DNA of 34,066 nt, from contig JACZVV010000019.1 in assembly GCA_022572465.1 (NCBI GenBank), forward strand, positions 1 through 34,066, given 5' to 3'. Each line of letters opens with the position of its first letter. The first letter of the stretch is position 1. This document shows, in pieces, positions 17,069 through 25,696 of the stretch. The notes beneath the pieces were generated by a model. That model did not search any database. It had not been told where the DNA came from and saw nothing but the letters and a program-made list of their open reading frames with translations. Both the position numbers and the translations under genes were made by a program. The DNA comes from Chloroflexota bacterium (GTDB lineage Bacteria; Chloroflexota; Dehalococcoidia; SHYB01).

Positions 17069-17776
17069 TCACCTGACCCCCTCTGTTCTCCGGCGCTTTT
17101 TCAGCATGTCAAGCCGTAGCGGGCACTCCGCGGGCGGCGGGGGCACCCATCCCGCCTTCTCGATGCCCAGGGTCAGGGGAACCAGCACGAGAAGCCACAG
17201 CGCTGCCAGCAAATATCCAGCGGCTACGTCGCTTGGCCAGTGGACCTGGCTATGAATACGAGCGAGGCCCGCGGATATCGCGATGACACTGGAAAGCACG
17301 ATCAGCGGGACGAGCAAAACTCGTTCCAAACGGTAGTGGGCCGCCAGGAAGATCAACAAGCCCACGGCTACGGTGCCGCCGAAGACGTGTCCGCTGGGAA
17401 AGCTCGTGGCCGACCCGTCGACCGCCGGACTCGAACGTCCCACCGCGTTGCCAATTGCGTAGTCGCCAGCAAGGGCCAAGAGAGCCACGATCACACCGCC
17501 GAAGAGGTAGGCTGTCGCCTGGCGCCGCAGTCTCGAGAACCAGAGGAACGCGAACCCCGCCAGGCCGAATCCCACCAACGCCCAAGAATCGGTCAACATA
17601 CTGGAGAATTCAAAATATCCCTCTAGACCAGGAAAGTCCCAACCGCTCACCCGGTCGAGGACCGTGCGGTCCTGGGAGGGGAACGGGTCGTTCTTGATCG
17701 AAACGCTGAGGAGAGCCAGTGCGCCGGCCGACGCCCCGGCCGCGGCAAGCCATATCCAGACGCGTAGGCCGGTCAT
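17069..17776 (-). CDS. PAP2-family membrane phosphatase, second copy
   Basis: A membrane protein with about six hydrophobic segments and PAP2 motifs: SFPSGHVFGG (motif 2) and ARIHSQVHWPSD (motif 3). Motif 1 is degenerate: the usual K-x6-RP reads GNAVGRSSP, keeping R and P only in a shifted form. The protein is little like the convergent PAP2, so this is not a recent duplication. The start is uncertain. ATG 17776 (MTGLRVW, 235 residues) begins just before the first membrane helix but lacks a ribosome site; TTG at 17827 would add 17 residues. The C-terminus is basic (KKRRRTEG). Confidence 0.75.
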   Translation of the reverse strand: MTGLRVWIWLAAAGASAGALALLSVSIKNDPFPSQDRTVLDRVSGWDFPGLEGYFEFSSMLTDSWALVGFGLAGFAFLWFSRLRRQATAYLFGGVIVALLALAGDYAIGNAVGRSSPAVDGSATSFPSGHVFGGTVAVGLLIFLAAHYRLERVLLVPLIVLSSVIAISAGLARIHSQVHWPSDVAAGYLLAALWLLVLVPLTLGIEKAGWVPPPPAECPLRLDMLKKRRRTEGVR

Positions 17777-17884
17777 CTGGCGGGAGAGCGGCGTGCCATC
17801 GCGTCTGGTCAATTTCTTCTCAGCCAAGAGGTTCGCGTGCCATCCGGAGCCGGCATTACAATGGGGCGGCCTCGGACGCGTGCA

Positions 17885-17913
17885 AGCGTACTGAGGGCTC
17901 CACAGACTGTCAA
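17885..17913 (-). promoter_or_regulatory. Possible promoter of the second PAP2 gene
   Basis: On the minus strand a perfect TTGACA (17908-17913), a 17-base spacer and a weak TACGCT (17885-17890). Only the -35 element is convincing. Confidence 0.35.
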
Positions 17914-17965
17914 GGAAACAACCCACCGGTCATCACCGAGGCGGCGGCCCGTCCCGTGGCAACGC

Positions 17966-17994
17966 TTGACAACGCACCCCCCTCTGGCTAGGGT
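17966..17994 (+). promoter_or_regulatory. Possible promoter of the SDR gene
   Basis: A perfect TTGACA (17966-17971), a 17-base spacer and a weak TAGGGT (17989-17994), 50 bases before the SDR ATG. Confidence 0.45.
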
Positions 17995-18043
17995 TGTCTC
18001 GCTTTCAGGCCGTCTACCGACACCATGCCGCGTGGAGGGATTC

Positions 18044-18841
18044 ATGCCGTCGTTTCAAGGCAAAGTCGCCCTCGTCACCGGAGCGAGCCGCGGTATCGGC
18101 AAGGCCATCGCCATCGCTTTGGGCCGTGAAGGGGCCGACGTGGTGACCGTGGCCCGGGCGTCGGACACCAACCCTCTGAAGCTGCCGGGAACCGTCGACG
18201 AGACGGCCAGGCGTATCGAGGCCGCCGGCGCCAATGCCCTGGCCGTGTCGGCGGACCTCACCCGGGACGAGGAGATCCAGCGGGCGGCGGAGATGGCCCT
18301 GGAGGCTTTCGGCCGGGTCGACATCCTGATTAACAACGCGGCCATCGATTTTCCCGCGCCGCTTCTGGAGCTTCCGGTGAAGCGCTACGACCTGATCATG
18401 GCCCTGGACCTGCGGGCCCCGTACTTGCTGGCACGGCATCTGCTCCCATCGATGTTGGAGCGCGGCGGGGGCTCGATCCTCAACGTGTCGTCCCTGGCGG
18501 CCTTGAACCAATACCCCGGCCAGCTCCCCTACGGCATGGCCAAGGCCGCCCTGGAGCGGTTCACCTGGGGCCTGGCCGAGGAGATGAAAGACCGCAACAT
18601 CGTATCCAACTGCCTGCGGGTCGACGTCCCCATCGCGTCGGAAGGGTTCGTGATGAACTTCGCCGACCGGATCGAAGACAAGTCGGCGTGGGAGAAGACC
18701 GACGTGGGCGCCGAAGCGGCGCTGTGGATGCTTCAGCGGGACCCGGCGACGTTCAACGGCGTGAACATTGGAATTACCGGGCTTCGGGAGCAGTACGGCA
18801 TCCCGGCGTTTCAGAAGTGGGAGCCCGACGAAGCGTCCTAG
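18044..18841 (+). CDS. Short-chain dehydrogenase/reductase (SDR)
   Basis: A 265-residue classical-type SDR, an NAD(P)-dependent oxidoreductase. The cofactor motif TGASRGIG is at 12-19 and the structural NNA motif at 97-99. The catalytic set is Ser in NVSSLAA (149/150), Y163 and K167 in YGMAK. An Arg after the second strand (VARAS) favours NADP. A segment after it (residues 41-50, TNPLKLPGTV) is longer than in simple family members. The ATG at 18044 follows GGAGGGA by three bases and gives the standard N-terminus. The frame is open much further upstream but without family similarity. It is convergent with topA. The substrate is unknown. Confidence 0.88.
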   Translation: MPSFQGKVALVTGASRGIGKAIAIALGREGADVVTVARASDTNPLKLPGTVDETARRIEAAGANALAVSADLTRDEEIQRAAEMALEAFGRVDILINNAAIDFPAPLLELPVKRYDLIMALDLRAPYLLARHLLPSMLERGGGSILNVSSLAALNQYPGQLPYGMAKAALERFTWGLAEEMKDRNIVSNCLRVDVPIASEGFVMNFADRIEDKSAWEKTDVGAEAALWMLQRDPATFNGVNIGITGLREQYGIPAFQKWEPDEAS

Positions 18842-18847
18842 CGACGA

Positions 18848-21022
18848 TCACTCGCCGGCGGCCACCGCCTCGGTCTCTCGGCTCTCCTCTGTTTGGGCCT
18901 CGCTGTCCCGTGGACGCGGCCGGCGCCCCTTGTAATCGCAGCGCGCGCACCGCACGCCGCCTCTGGGGAAGGCCGTGAGGAGCCCCTTGCACTCGGGGCA
19001 GGGCTCGGGTATGGGGCGCAGGTTGGTAGCGAAGGTGCACTTGGGGTAGTTGCCGCAACCGTAAAAGGTCTTGCCTTTTCGGCTCTTCCTTTGCAACAGG
19101 TCCCCGCCGCATTCCGGGCACGGGACCCCGGTCTTGACGACGATCGGCTTGGTGTTTTTGCATTCAGGGTAGCCGCTGCACGCGAGGAACAGTCCGAAAC
19201 GCCCTTTCTTGACGACCATCGGCTTGCTGCAGACGTCGCACGTTTCGTCCGTGGGCTCGTCCACCTTGGCCAGGGAGGCGTTCGCTTTCTCCAGCGCCGC
19301 CTCGAAGGGGTCGTTGAACTCCTTCAAGAACGGCGTCCACTCCTTCTCCCCCCGGGCGATCTCGTCCAGGCCCTCTTCCATGCGGGCGGTGAACTGAAGG
19401 TCGATGATGTCGGCAAAGCTGTCCCTGAGCAGATCGTTGACGATCATGCCCAGGGGCTGGGGTTTGAGCGCGTTCGACTCTTTCTTAACGTAGCCACGCT
19501 CCTGGATGGTGGTGATAATCGGAGCGTAGGTGCTGGGGCGCCCGATGCCGTTCTCCTCCAGCGCTTTCACCAGCGACGCCTCGGTGTACCGGGGAGGCGG
19601 CTGCGTGAACTTTTGCTCCTTGTGCAACGGCTTCACGAGGTCGAGCCCTTCGCCCTTGACCAGCTGGGGCAGGGCTTCGGTCTCCTCCTCGTCGTCGGTG
19701 TCCTTCCCCTCGCTGTACAGGACGAGGAATCCCGCGAACTTCTGCACCTGCCCTTTAACCTGGAAGACGTAGGTCTTTCCCGAGGCGGGGCCCGAGCCGT
19801 CGATGTCGACGGTGGTGGAGTCGAATACGGCATTGGCCATCTGGCTGGCGACCATCCGCTTCCAGATCAGCTCGTAGAGCCTGAGCTGGTCTCGATTGAG
19901 GTGCTGTTTGATAGCCTCGGGGTCACGCCAGACCGACGTGGGCCGCACGGCCTCGTGGGCTTCCTGCGCGTTTTTGGCCTTGGTCTTGTACTGGCGTGGC
20001 GATGAAGGCAGCGAGCCGGCGCCGAATCGCTCCTTGACAAAGGCCCTGGTCTCCTGCACGGCGCCCTGGCTGACCGTCACGGAATCGGTCCGCATGTAGG
20101 TGATGAGGCCGACGGACCCTTCGGCGCCTATCGATAGCCCTTCGTAGAGCTGCTGGGCCACCGCCATCGTTCTGCGGGCCGCGAACCGAAGCTTGCGGAA
20201 CGCCTCTTGCTGCAACGTGCTGGTGGTAAACGGCGCGGCGGGTTTCCGTTGGTTTTCCCGCTGGCGTACGGCGGCGACGGTGAAGCTCGCGCGTTCAAGA
20301 TCGCCCGTGATCGCTTGGGCCTGGGCCTCGTCGCCCACCTCCAGCGTCCCCTTGACGCCCTTCTCCGCGATGAGCCGCGCGGTGAACGCGGCGCGTTGTT
20401 TCGCTCCGTTGCCGCTCCGTTTCGAAAGCTCGGCCAGGATCCGCCAGTACTCTTTGGCCTGGAAGGCGTCGATCTCTCGCTCGCGGTCCACCAGCATCCG
20501 CAACGCCGGCGATTGGACGCGGCCGGCCGAGAGCCCGCCGCGGATCTTCTTCCACAGCAACGGGCTGAGCTTGTAGCCTACCAAACGGTCCAGAATCCTG
20601 CGGGTCTGCTGAGCGTTGACCAGTCCCTCGTCGATCTTGCGAGGGTTGGCGAAGGCGTCTTTGATGGCGGTCTCGGTGATCTCGTGAAAGACGACCCGGC
20701 TGACCGCCATCCCGCCGAGCTTCATCGCCTGCATCAGATGCCAGGCGATGGCCTCGCCCTCGCGGTCCGGGTCCGTCGCCAGATAGACGTTCGAAGCGCC
20801 CTTCAGCGCGTCGTTGAGCGCCTTTATGACCTTCCGTTTTTCTTTCGGAATGACGTATTCGGGCACGAAGGCGCCGTCTTCGCTGACGCCCAGCTTGCCG
20901 TTCGGCAGGTCCCGGATGTGACCCAGGGATGCTTCGACGGTGTAGTCTCGCCCCAGGAACCGTCCGATGGTCCGGGCCTTGGCCGGCGATTCGACGATAA
21001 CAACGTTCTTAGCCATAGCCAT
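18848..21022 (-). CDS. topA: DNA topoisomerase I (type IA)
   Basis: A 724-residue type IA topoisomerase that relaxes negative supercoils. The N-terminal TOPRIM domain shows E11 (VESPAKA) and DPDREGE (84-90). The active-site tyrosine is Y309 in GLITYMRTDS, with R311 beside it. Three C-terminal zinc ribbons follow (CDVC...CSGYPEC, CPEC...CGNYPKC, CPEC...CARC), then an acidic tail. Two ATGs, 21022 and 21016, are possible; neither has a strong ribosome site. Only 6 bp separate it from dprA upstream, so the two are one transcript, a frequent pairing in bacteria. Confidence 0.96.
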   Translation of the reverse strand: MAMAKNVVIVESPAKARTIGRFLGRDYTVEASLGHIRDLPNGKLGVSEDGAFVPEYVIPKEKRKVIKALNDALKGASNVYLATDPDREGEAIAWHLMQAMKLGGMAVSRVVFHEITETAIKDAFANPRKIDEGLVNAQQTRRILDRLVGYKLSPLLWKKIRGGLSAGRVQSPALRMLVDREREIDAFQAKEYWRILAELSKRSGNGAKQRAAFTARLIAEKGVKGTLEVGDEAQAQAITGDLERASFTVAAVRQRENQRKPAAPFTTSTLQQEAFRKLRFAARRTMAVAQQLYEGLSIGAEGSVGLITYMRTDSVTVSQGAVQETRAFVKERFGAGSLPSSPRQYKTKAKNAQEAHEAVRPTSVWRDPEAIKQHLNRDQLRLYELIWKRMVASQMANAVFDSTTVDIDGSGPASGKTYVFQVKGQVQKFAGFLVLYSEGKDTDDEEETEALPQLVKGEGLDLVKPLHKEQKFTQPPPRYTEASLVKALEENGIGRPSTYAPIITTIQERGYVKKESNALKPQPLGMIVNDLLRDSFADIIDLQFTARMEEGLDEIARGEKEWTPFLKEFNDPFEAALEKANASLAKVDEPTDETCDVCSKPMVVKKGRFGLFLACSGYPECKNTKPIVVKTGVPCPECGGDLLQRKSRKGKTFYGCGNYPKCTFATNLRPIPEPCPECKGLLTAFPRGGVRCARCDYKGRRPRPRDSEAQTEESRETEAVAAGE

Positions 21023-21028
21023 TTCACG

Positions 21029-22147
21029 TTACGGTACGGCAGCCCTGTAGTCAACGGGGGTCTCCCGAACGCAGACGTAGCTCATGGGCCCCACCTGCTG
21101 GACCAGGCCCTTGAGCTCCATGACCGCCAGGGCGCCGCTGACGGTGGCCATGGGCATTCCGGAGCTTCGCCGCAGCTCGTCGATATGCGTCGGCTCTCCG
21201 GAGAGGTGGTCAAGCAACGCCGATTCTGTTTCGTCGGGCGCGGCCGGCTCGGGCAAGGCCAGCTGTCGGACCGCGACTTGCAGGTTGAGCTCCTCCATCA
21301 CGTCTCGGAAGTCCAGGACCGTCTTGGCGCCGTCCTGAATCAGCCGGTTGACCCCCCGGCTGGCTGGCGAGAGGATGCTGCCGGGCACGGCGAAGACCTC
21401 CCGCCCTACCTCCGCGGCCAGGTTAGCGGTGATCAGCGCGCCGCTGCGCTCCGGCGCTTCGGTAACCAGGGTGCCAACGGTGAGGCCGGCCAGGATGCGG
21501 TTTCGCCTTGGGAAGTGATCGGCCCTGGGTTTGGTGCCCAACGGATAGTCGGTGATCAAGGCGCCCTGCTCGACCATGCGACGGGCCAGGGCCGCGTGGG
21601 CGGCGGGATAGATGATGTCCAGACCGCTGGCCAGCACGCCGATGGTGCGTCCGCCAGCATCCAGCGCGGCCTGGTGCGCCACGGCGTCGACGCCTCGTGC
21701 GAGGCCGCTGACGATGGTCACGTGATTCTTGCTGAGGTCCGTCACCAGCCGCCGCGTCGCTTCCCGGCCATAGGCCGTGACCTTCCGGGTGCCGACGACG
21801 GTGATGGCCCACTCGTCGTCGCTCGGGAGCTCACCGCGCACGTACAGGACGGGCGGGTGATCGTGGATCTCCTTCAGCCGGGTCGGATACTCCGGGTCGT
21901 TGATGGTCAGCGCCGTCGCCTGGATCCTGTCCAGACGCTCCATCTCGGCATCGGGCGAAATGCTCGGGCGAGCGGTCAGAAAGGCGTTGATGGACCGGGC
22001 GTCCAGGCCGGCGGCGCGCAGGTCGGACCCCGAAGCGTCCCACGCCTTCTCCAGGCTGCCGAACCGCTGCTCGAGGATGGCGAAGCGGGCTCGCCCGAAG
22101 TTCGGGATACGGTGAAACGCTACCCAGTATTTGGTCTCTTGAGCCAT
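21029..22147 (-). CDS. dprA: DNA-processing protein DprA/Smf
   Basis: A 372-residue DprA protein, which loads RecA onto incoming single-stranded DNA during natural transformation. Domains are an N-terminal SAM/HhH region (1-60), the Rossmann-like core with VVGTRKVTAYG (117-127) and SGLARGVDAVAH (147-158), the GSI/YP region and KPRADHFPRRNRI, then a C-terminal winged-helix domain (about 305-360). The gene starts at ATG 22147 just after tRNA-Ser and is followed by topA after 6 bp. DprA also occurs in bacteria not known to be competent, so competence is not proven. Confidence 0.96.
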   Translation of the reverse strand: MAQETKYWVAFHRIPNFGRARFAILEQRFGSLEKAWDASGSDLRAAGLDARSINAFLTARPSISPDAEMERLDRIQATALTINDPEYPTRLKEIHDHPPVLYVRGELPSDDEWAITVVGTRKVTAYGREATRRLVTDLSKNHVTIVSGLARGVDAVAHQAALDAGGRTIGVLASGLDIIYPAAHAALARRMVEQGALITDYPLGTKPRADHFPRRNRILAGLTVGTLVTEAPERSGALITANLAAEVGREVFAVPGSILSPASRGVNRLIQDGAKTVLDFRDVMEELNLQVAVRQLALPEPAAPDETESALLDHLSGEPTHIDELRRSSGMPMATVSGALAVMELKGLVQQVGPMSYVCVRETPVDYRAAVP

Positions 22148-22168
22148 TGATGACGCCGCCGGCGACGT

Positions 22169-22258
22169 TGGCGGAGCGGGTGGGATTCGAACCCACGAGA
22201 GGCGTTAACCCCTACACGCTCTCCAGGCGTGCCCGTTCGACCACTCCGGCACCGCTCC
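22169..22258 (-). tRNA. tRNA-Ser (anticodon GGA)
   Basis: A class II tRNA with a long variable arm. The acceptor stem pairs ggagcgg with ccgctcc, and the T-arm shows ggttcgaatcc. The anticodon loop is ctGGAga, with the anticodon on plus-strand bases 22222-22224, which reads UCC/UCU serine codons. The discriminator is G (22172), and the CCA end is encoded (22169-22171). Confidence 0.96.
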
Positions 22259-22287
22259 TGTCACGTCTGTATTCGGGATCGCAGGCC

Positions 22288-22316
22288 ATTATAGTCTTGC
22301 GGCCACTCGACGGGAA
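22288..22316 (-). promoter_or_regulatory. Promoter of tRNA-Ser (and perhaps dprA-topA)
   Basis: On the minus strand a perfect TATAAT (22288-22293), with a weak TTCCCG 17 bases upstream. The predicted start near 22281 lies 23 bases before the mature tRNA. The rest of the gap to the next gene holds nothing recognised. Confidence 0.5.
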
Positions 22317-22433
22317 ACCGGCCGGCGTCACACGTGCCTAACTTGACCAGCGCCCTCTCCATGGGTGAGCGTCACGGACGAGCAGTCCAGCCGCCCCGCA
22401 AGTCTCCGCCGGTTCCGGCCCAGCGGCGAGGGG

Positions 22434-23174
22434 TCACTCGACGCGGAAATCGTATTGCATCGCGTTGACGGACCGGTACGGGCTCATGAACAGCACCTTG
22501 GATGCGTTTCCCGGGCTCGGCGATCGGCCCCGCTTGACCCAACCCTCGCTCCGCTGCCCGATTTCCCGGAACGCGGTGAGCGGGTCACCATCGATCAGGT
22601 AGAGGTTCATGTAGCGGCCGTCGCCTTCGAACTGAGAGAATCGTATCGCGGCGGCGATTCCCGGAATTTCAAGGATGTCGGGGGCGTGGATCTCTTCGTA
22701 CCATCGGTCGACATCGGCGCGGCGGGAGGCGTCGGCGACTTCCGTCAGCACCACGAAAATTCCTTGATGGCCAAGGAAGGGGATGGCCTCGGGCGCGACG
22801 GGGATGTCCTTGCGGGCCAGTGCCTTGTCCAGTCGATAGACCTTGGAGTAGGGGACTCTGCCGTGACGAAACATGCGCCGCTGCTTCCTCAGATCGTTGC
22901 CCAGAACGTGCCAGCTTTCCGCCGCTTTCGCCAGGTCCGGCTCGCCGAACAGATAGATGGTGCAGTAGGTCCCGGCGCCGTCGGCCAGCTCTTCCATGGC
23001 CACGGGACGGCGGGCCGCTTTATATTCCGGCGTCGCCACGTAGCGCCCGGCGCCGGTAATCTCCGGCAAGGCCAGGTTCTCCGGAATGTGGTCCTGGTCG
23101 TACCAACGGTTGTAGGCGTCGGTGTGCTCCTGGGGCACGTCGATGAACCCGACACCGATTCCTTGGACCTTCAT
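22434..23174 (-). CDS. EthD-like protein with two dimeric alpha/beta-barrel repeats
   Basis: A 246-residue protein built from two similar halves. The first half has RWYDQDHIP (23-31) and the second RWYEEIHAP (157-165), each followed by an ITGAGRYV or IAAAIRFS strand. This R-W-Y-x3-H-x-P pattern is typical of EthD-like dimeric alpha/beta-barrel proteins found near catabolic oxidoreductases. The biochemical role is unknown; enzymes and non-catalytic partners both occur in the fold. The ATG at 23174 follows GGGGAGGG; an upstream start would add nine residues. It lies 102 bp downstream of the CoA-transferase gene on the same strand and may be co-expressed with it. Confidence 0.75.
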   Translation of the reverse strand: MKVQGIGVGFIDVPQEHTDAYNRWYDQDHIPENLALPEITGAGRYVATPEYKAARRPVAMEELADGAGTYCTIYLFGEPDLAKAAESWHVLGNDLRKQRRMFRHGRVPYSKVYRLDKALARKDIPVAPEAIPFLGHQGIFVVLTEVADASRRADVDRWYEEIHAPDILEIPGIAAAIRFSQFEGDGRYMNLYLIDGDPLTAFREIGQRSEGWVKRGRSPSPGNASKVLFMSPYRSVNAMQYDFRVE

Positions 23175-23276
23175 GGATTCCCTCCCCTTCTCGTGCTTCA
23201 ACCCGGCTCGTCCGGTGCATTATAGCCGCGGCGCCATCGAAGTCCACCCGGCGCCGGGCGATTCCTCTCGACTGCC

Positions 23277-25661
23277 TCACTCCACCACGTTCTGCTCGTA
23301 GAGCCGTTTGGTCTCGGCATCCGAATAGCCCAGGGAGCGCAGGACGCCGGCGGTGTCCTCACCGGAGGCCGACGTGCGGACCCGTTTGACGCTAGGGACG
23401 CCGCTCAGGCCCACCAACGGCCCCGGCTGCAAGAACTCCCCGTAGGTGGAGTGGTAGCCGGAGATTGTGCCGAGAACGTCCCGCATGGGCTTGTGGTCGA
23501 ACAGCAGCCGCCCGAACTCTCGATGAGCGCAGACGCATGCGACACCGGCGGCGGTGAGGTCTCGCTCCCAATCTTCGGCGGCCCCGGCTCGAAACAGTTT
23601 GTCCAGGTCGTCGGCAAGAGAAGCGTCGTTGGCCAGCCGGGCCTCTTGGGTCTTGAAGCGAGGATCATTCAGCCAGGCGACGTTGCCGGTGGCCTGGCAG
23701 AAAGCCCGCCACTCGCCATCGGTCCCGGCGGCGAGAAAGACCCACCCCGGCGCGGCCTCATAGAGCCGGTACAGAGCGTGCAGGCCATGTTGTCCCGCGT
23801 CGGCCAGACGCCGCGCCGGCTTGCCCTCGTAGCGCAAGAAGTCATCGGAATGCAGGTATGCCGCGGCGTTGAGCATCCGGGTCTCGACGTGCTGGCCCTT
23901 CCCGGTCCGCTCCCGCTGATAGAGCGCCGCCAGAATGGCCGTCGCCGTGGTGACGCCCGCGCCCAGGTCGGAGGTGAAGTGGATGAGCGGCGGGTTGCCC
24001 TCGCCTGCCTGGGCCATCTCGCCGCCCATCAGCGCCGACACCACGGGATCGAAAGCGGGGCGTCCGGCGTAGGGACCCGACGAGCCATAGGAGGCGGCAT
24101 AGCAATAGACCAGGCGGGGGTTGATGGCCTCGAGGGTATCGAAGTCGATCCGCAGACGTTCGGCGACGCCAGGCCGAAAGTTGTGCACGAACACGTCCGC
24201 TTCCGCCGCCAGGCGATGCAGGACCTCCTGCCCTTTCGGATGTTTCAGGTCGAGGCGGATGGAGCGCTTGCCGCGGTTGGGCCTGGTGTTCACGGGACCC
24301 CACTTGTTCTGCGGGTCGCCGCCGGGAGGCTCGACGCGAAGCACGTCGGCCCCGTAGTCCACCAGGTAGCCGATAGCGGTGGGCGCGGCCACATAGGTTG
24401 CCACCTCCAGGACCGTGATGCCGTCGAGCATCGACGCCGGCCGGGCGGCGCCGGCGGGAGGCGTCGGCGCGTTGGAGCTCGCGAGCGCCCTCTGGATCTC
24501 CCGCGTGTGCTCATCGGCGGCGGGTTCGCGCCCTCGGACACGCCAACCGCCCCCGCGGAGCTCGAACATCGGCCCGACCTGGTGCGTCGGCCCCAACGCC
24601 GGATCGTCGACGGACACAACCAGGCCCAGATGCCGCACCTGAACGTCGTCCATGGCCTCCTGGGTCGTTTGCAGCGGCGAGTAGGCCACGTCGTGCCGCT
24701 GAAACGCCTGGGCCCAGTGAGCGAAGGGCTCGCGGGCGATCTGCTCCTCCAGGCGTCTGATGATGAGCTTGCGGTCGTCGTCGCTTTCGAACTGAGGCCC
24801 GTGGGCGAAACGCGGGTCTTCAGACTCTTCGAGCATCCCGACGGCCACCATGAGCCGATGGAACATGTCGGCCTGGAACACGCCGAGCTGAAGCCACGCG
24901 CCGTCGGCGCACCGGCAGATGCGGTAGCCCGCGATGTTGCACAGGGGATCACGCGCGTCGTCCGCGACGGGCCTCCGCGGGACCTTTTCGTCGTCCTGCC
25001 ATTGGATCGTGTTGTTGATCTGAAAGGCGAAAGCGCCCTGGAGCAGGCTGGTCTCGACGCGTTGGCCCGCGCCGGTGGCCAGTCGCAGCCTCAGAGCGCC
25101 GAGGATACCGTGAAGGGCGAAGTTGGCCGCGCCGGCGCTGGCCTGCATCAGGGTGAGGTAGATGGGCCCCGAGGCCCGCCATCCCACGGTGGCCCCCGCC
25201 ATCAAGCCTCCACGGGCCAGCACGACGCCCTCGTAGCCCTTGATACCGCTCCATGGGCCGCGCTGCCCGAACCCGCTGATGGAGCAATAGACGAGCCCTG
25301 GGTTGAGCTGCCTGAGGTCGTCGTAGCCAACGCCCAGGCGCGCGGCGACGCCGGGCCGGAAGCTCTCGATGAGGACGTCGGCGGTGGCGCACAGACGCCG
25401 GGCCTCGTCCCGTTGTCCGGCGTCCTTGAGGTCCAGCGTCAGGCTTCTCTTACCCCGGTTCCACTGAACGGCGCCGGGCATCCGAGGAAACCGATCGCCG
25501 CCGGGAGGCTCGATCTTGACGACGCTGGCGCCAAAGTCGGCCAGCACCATGCCGACCATCGGGCCGGCCATGCCCCAGGAGAGGTCCACGACTCTGAGGT
25601 CCGAGCAGACGCCGTCTCCATTGGGTTCGCTAGCCGGCGTGGCCGGGGATTCGAGAGTCAT
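23277..25661 (-). CDS. Double-domain family III CoA-transferase (CaiB/BaiF type)
   Basis: A 794-residue protein with two complete CaiB-like domains (about 20-395 and 410-794), each starting with a VV[DE]L..GMAGP or VLEVATYVAAP strand and carrying VEPPGGD, NRGKRS and F[RH]PGVA motifs. Single-domain relatives are ~400 residues, so this is a fusion of two. By my alignment with E. coli YfdW, the catalytic Asp (D169 there) corresponds to D565 in the second half (HFTSDLGAG) but to A174 in the first half (LMQASAGAA). The first half may therefore be inactive or structural. The ATG at 25661 has AGGAG six bases upstream. It lies 35 bp after the amidohydrolase gene. Family members move CoA between carboxylic acids; the acids here are unknown. 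Confidence 0.88.
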   Translation of the reverse strand: MTLESPATPASEPNGDGVCSDLRVVDLSWGMAGPMVGMVLADFGASVVKIEPPGGDRFPRMPGAVQWNRGKRSLTLDLKDAGQRDEARRLCATADVLIESFRPGVAARLGVGYDDLRQLNPGLVYCSISGFGQRGPWSGIKGYEGVVLARGGLMAGATVGWRASGPIYLTLMQASAGAANFALHGILGALRLRLATGAGQRVETSLLQGAFAFQINNTIQWQDDEKVPRRPVADDARDPLCNIAGYRICRCADGAWLQLGVFQADMFHRLMVAVGMLEESEDPRFAHGPQFESDDDRKLIIRRLEEQIAREPFAHWAQAFQRHDVAYSPLQTTQEAMDDVQVRHLGLVVSVDDPALGPTHQVGPMFELRGGGWRVRGREPAADEHTREIQRALASSNAPTPPAGAARPASMLDGITVLEVATYVAAPTAIGYLVDYGADVLRVEPPGGDPQNKWGPVNTRPNRGKRSIRLDLKHPKGQEVLHRLAAEADVFVHNFRPGVAERLRIDFDTLEAINPRLVYCYAASYGSSGPYAGRPAFDPVVSALMGGEMAQAGEGNPPLIHFTSDLGAGVTTATAILAALYQRERTGKGQHVETRMLNAAAYLHSDDFLRYEGKPARRLADAGQHGLHALYRLYEAAPGWVFLAAGTDGEWRAFCQATGNVAWLNDPRFKTQEARLANDASLADDLDKLFRAGAAEDWERDLTAAGVACVCAHREFGRLLFDHKPMRDVLGTISGYHSTYGEFLQPGPLVGLSGVPSVKRVRTSASGEDTAGVLRSLGYSDAETKRLYEQNVVE

Positions 25662-25696
25662 CGGGGCTCCTCGCCAGGAACGCGCGCCGAGCGTCT

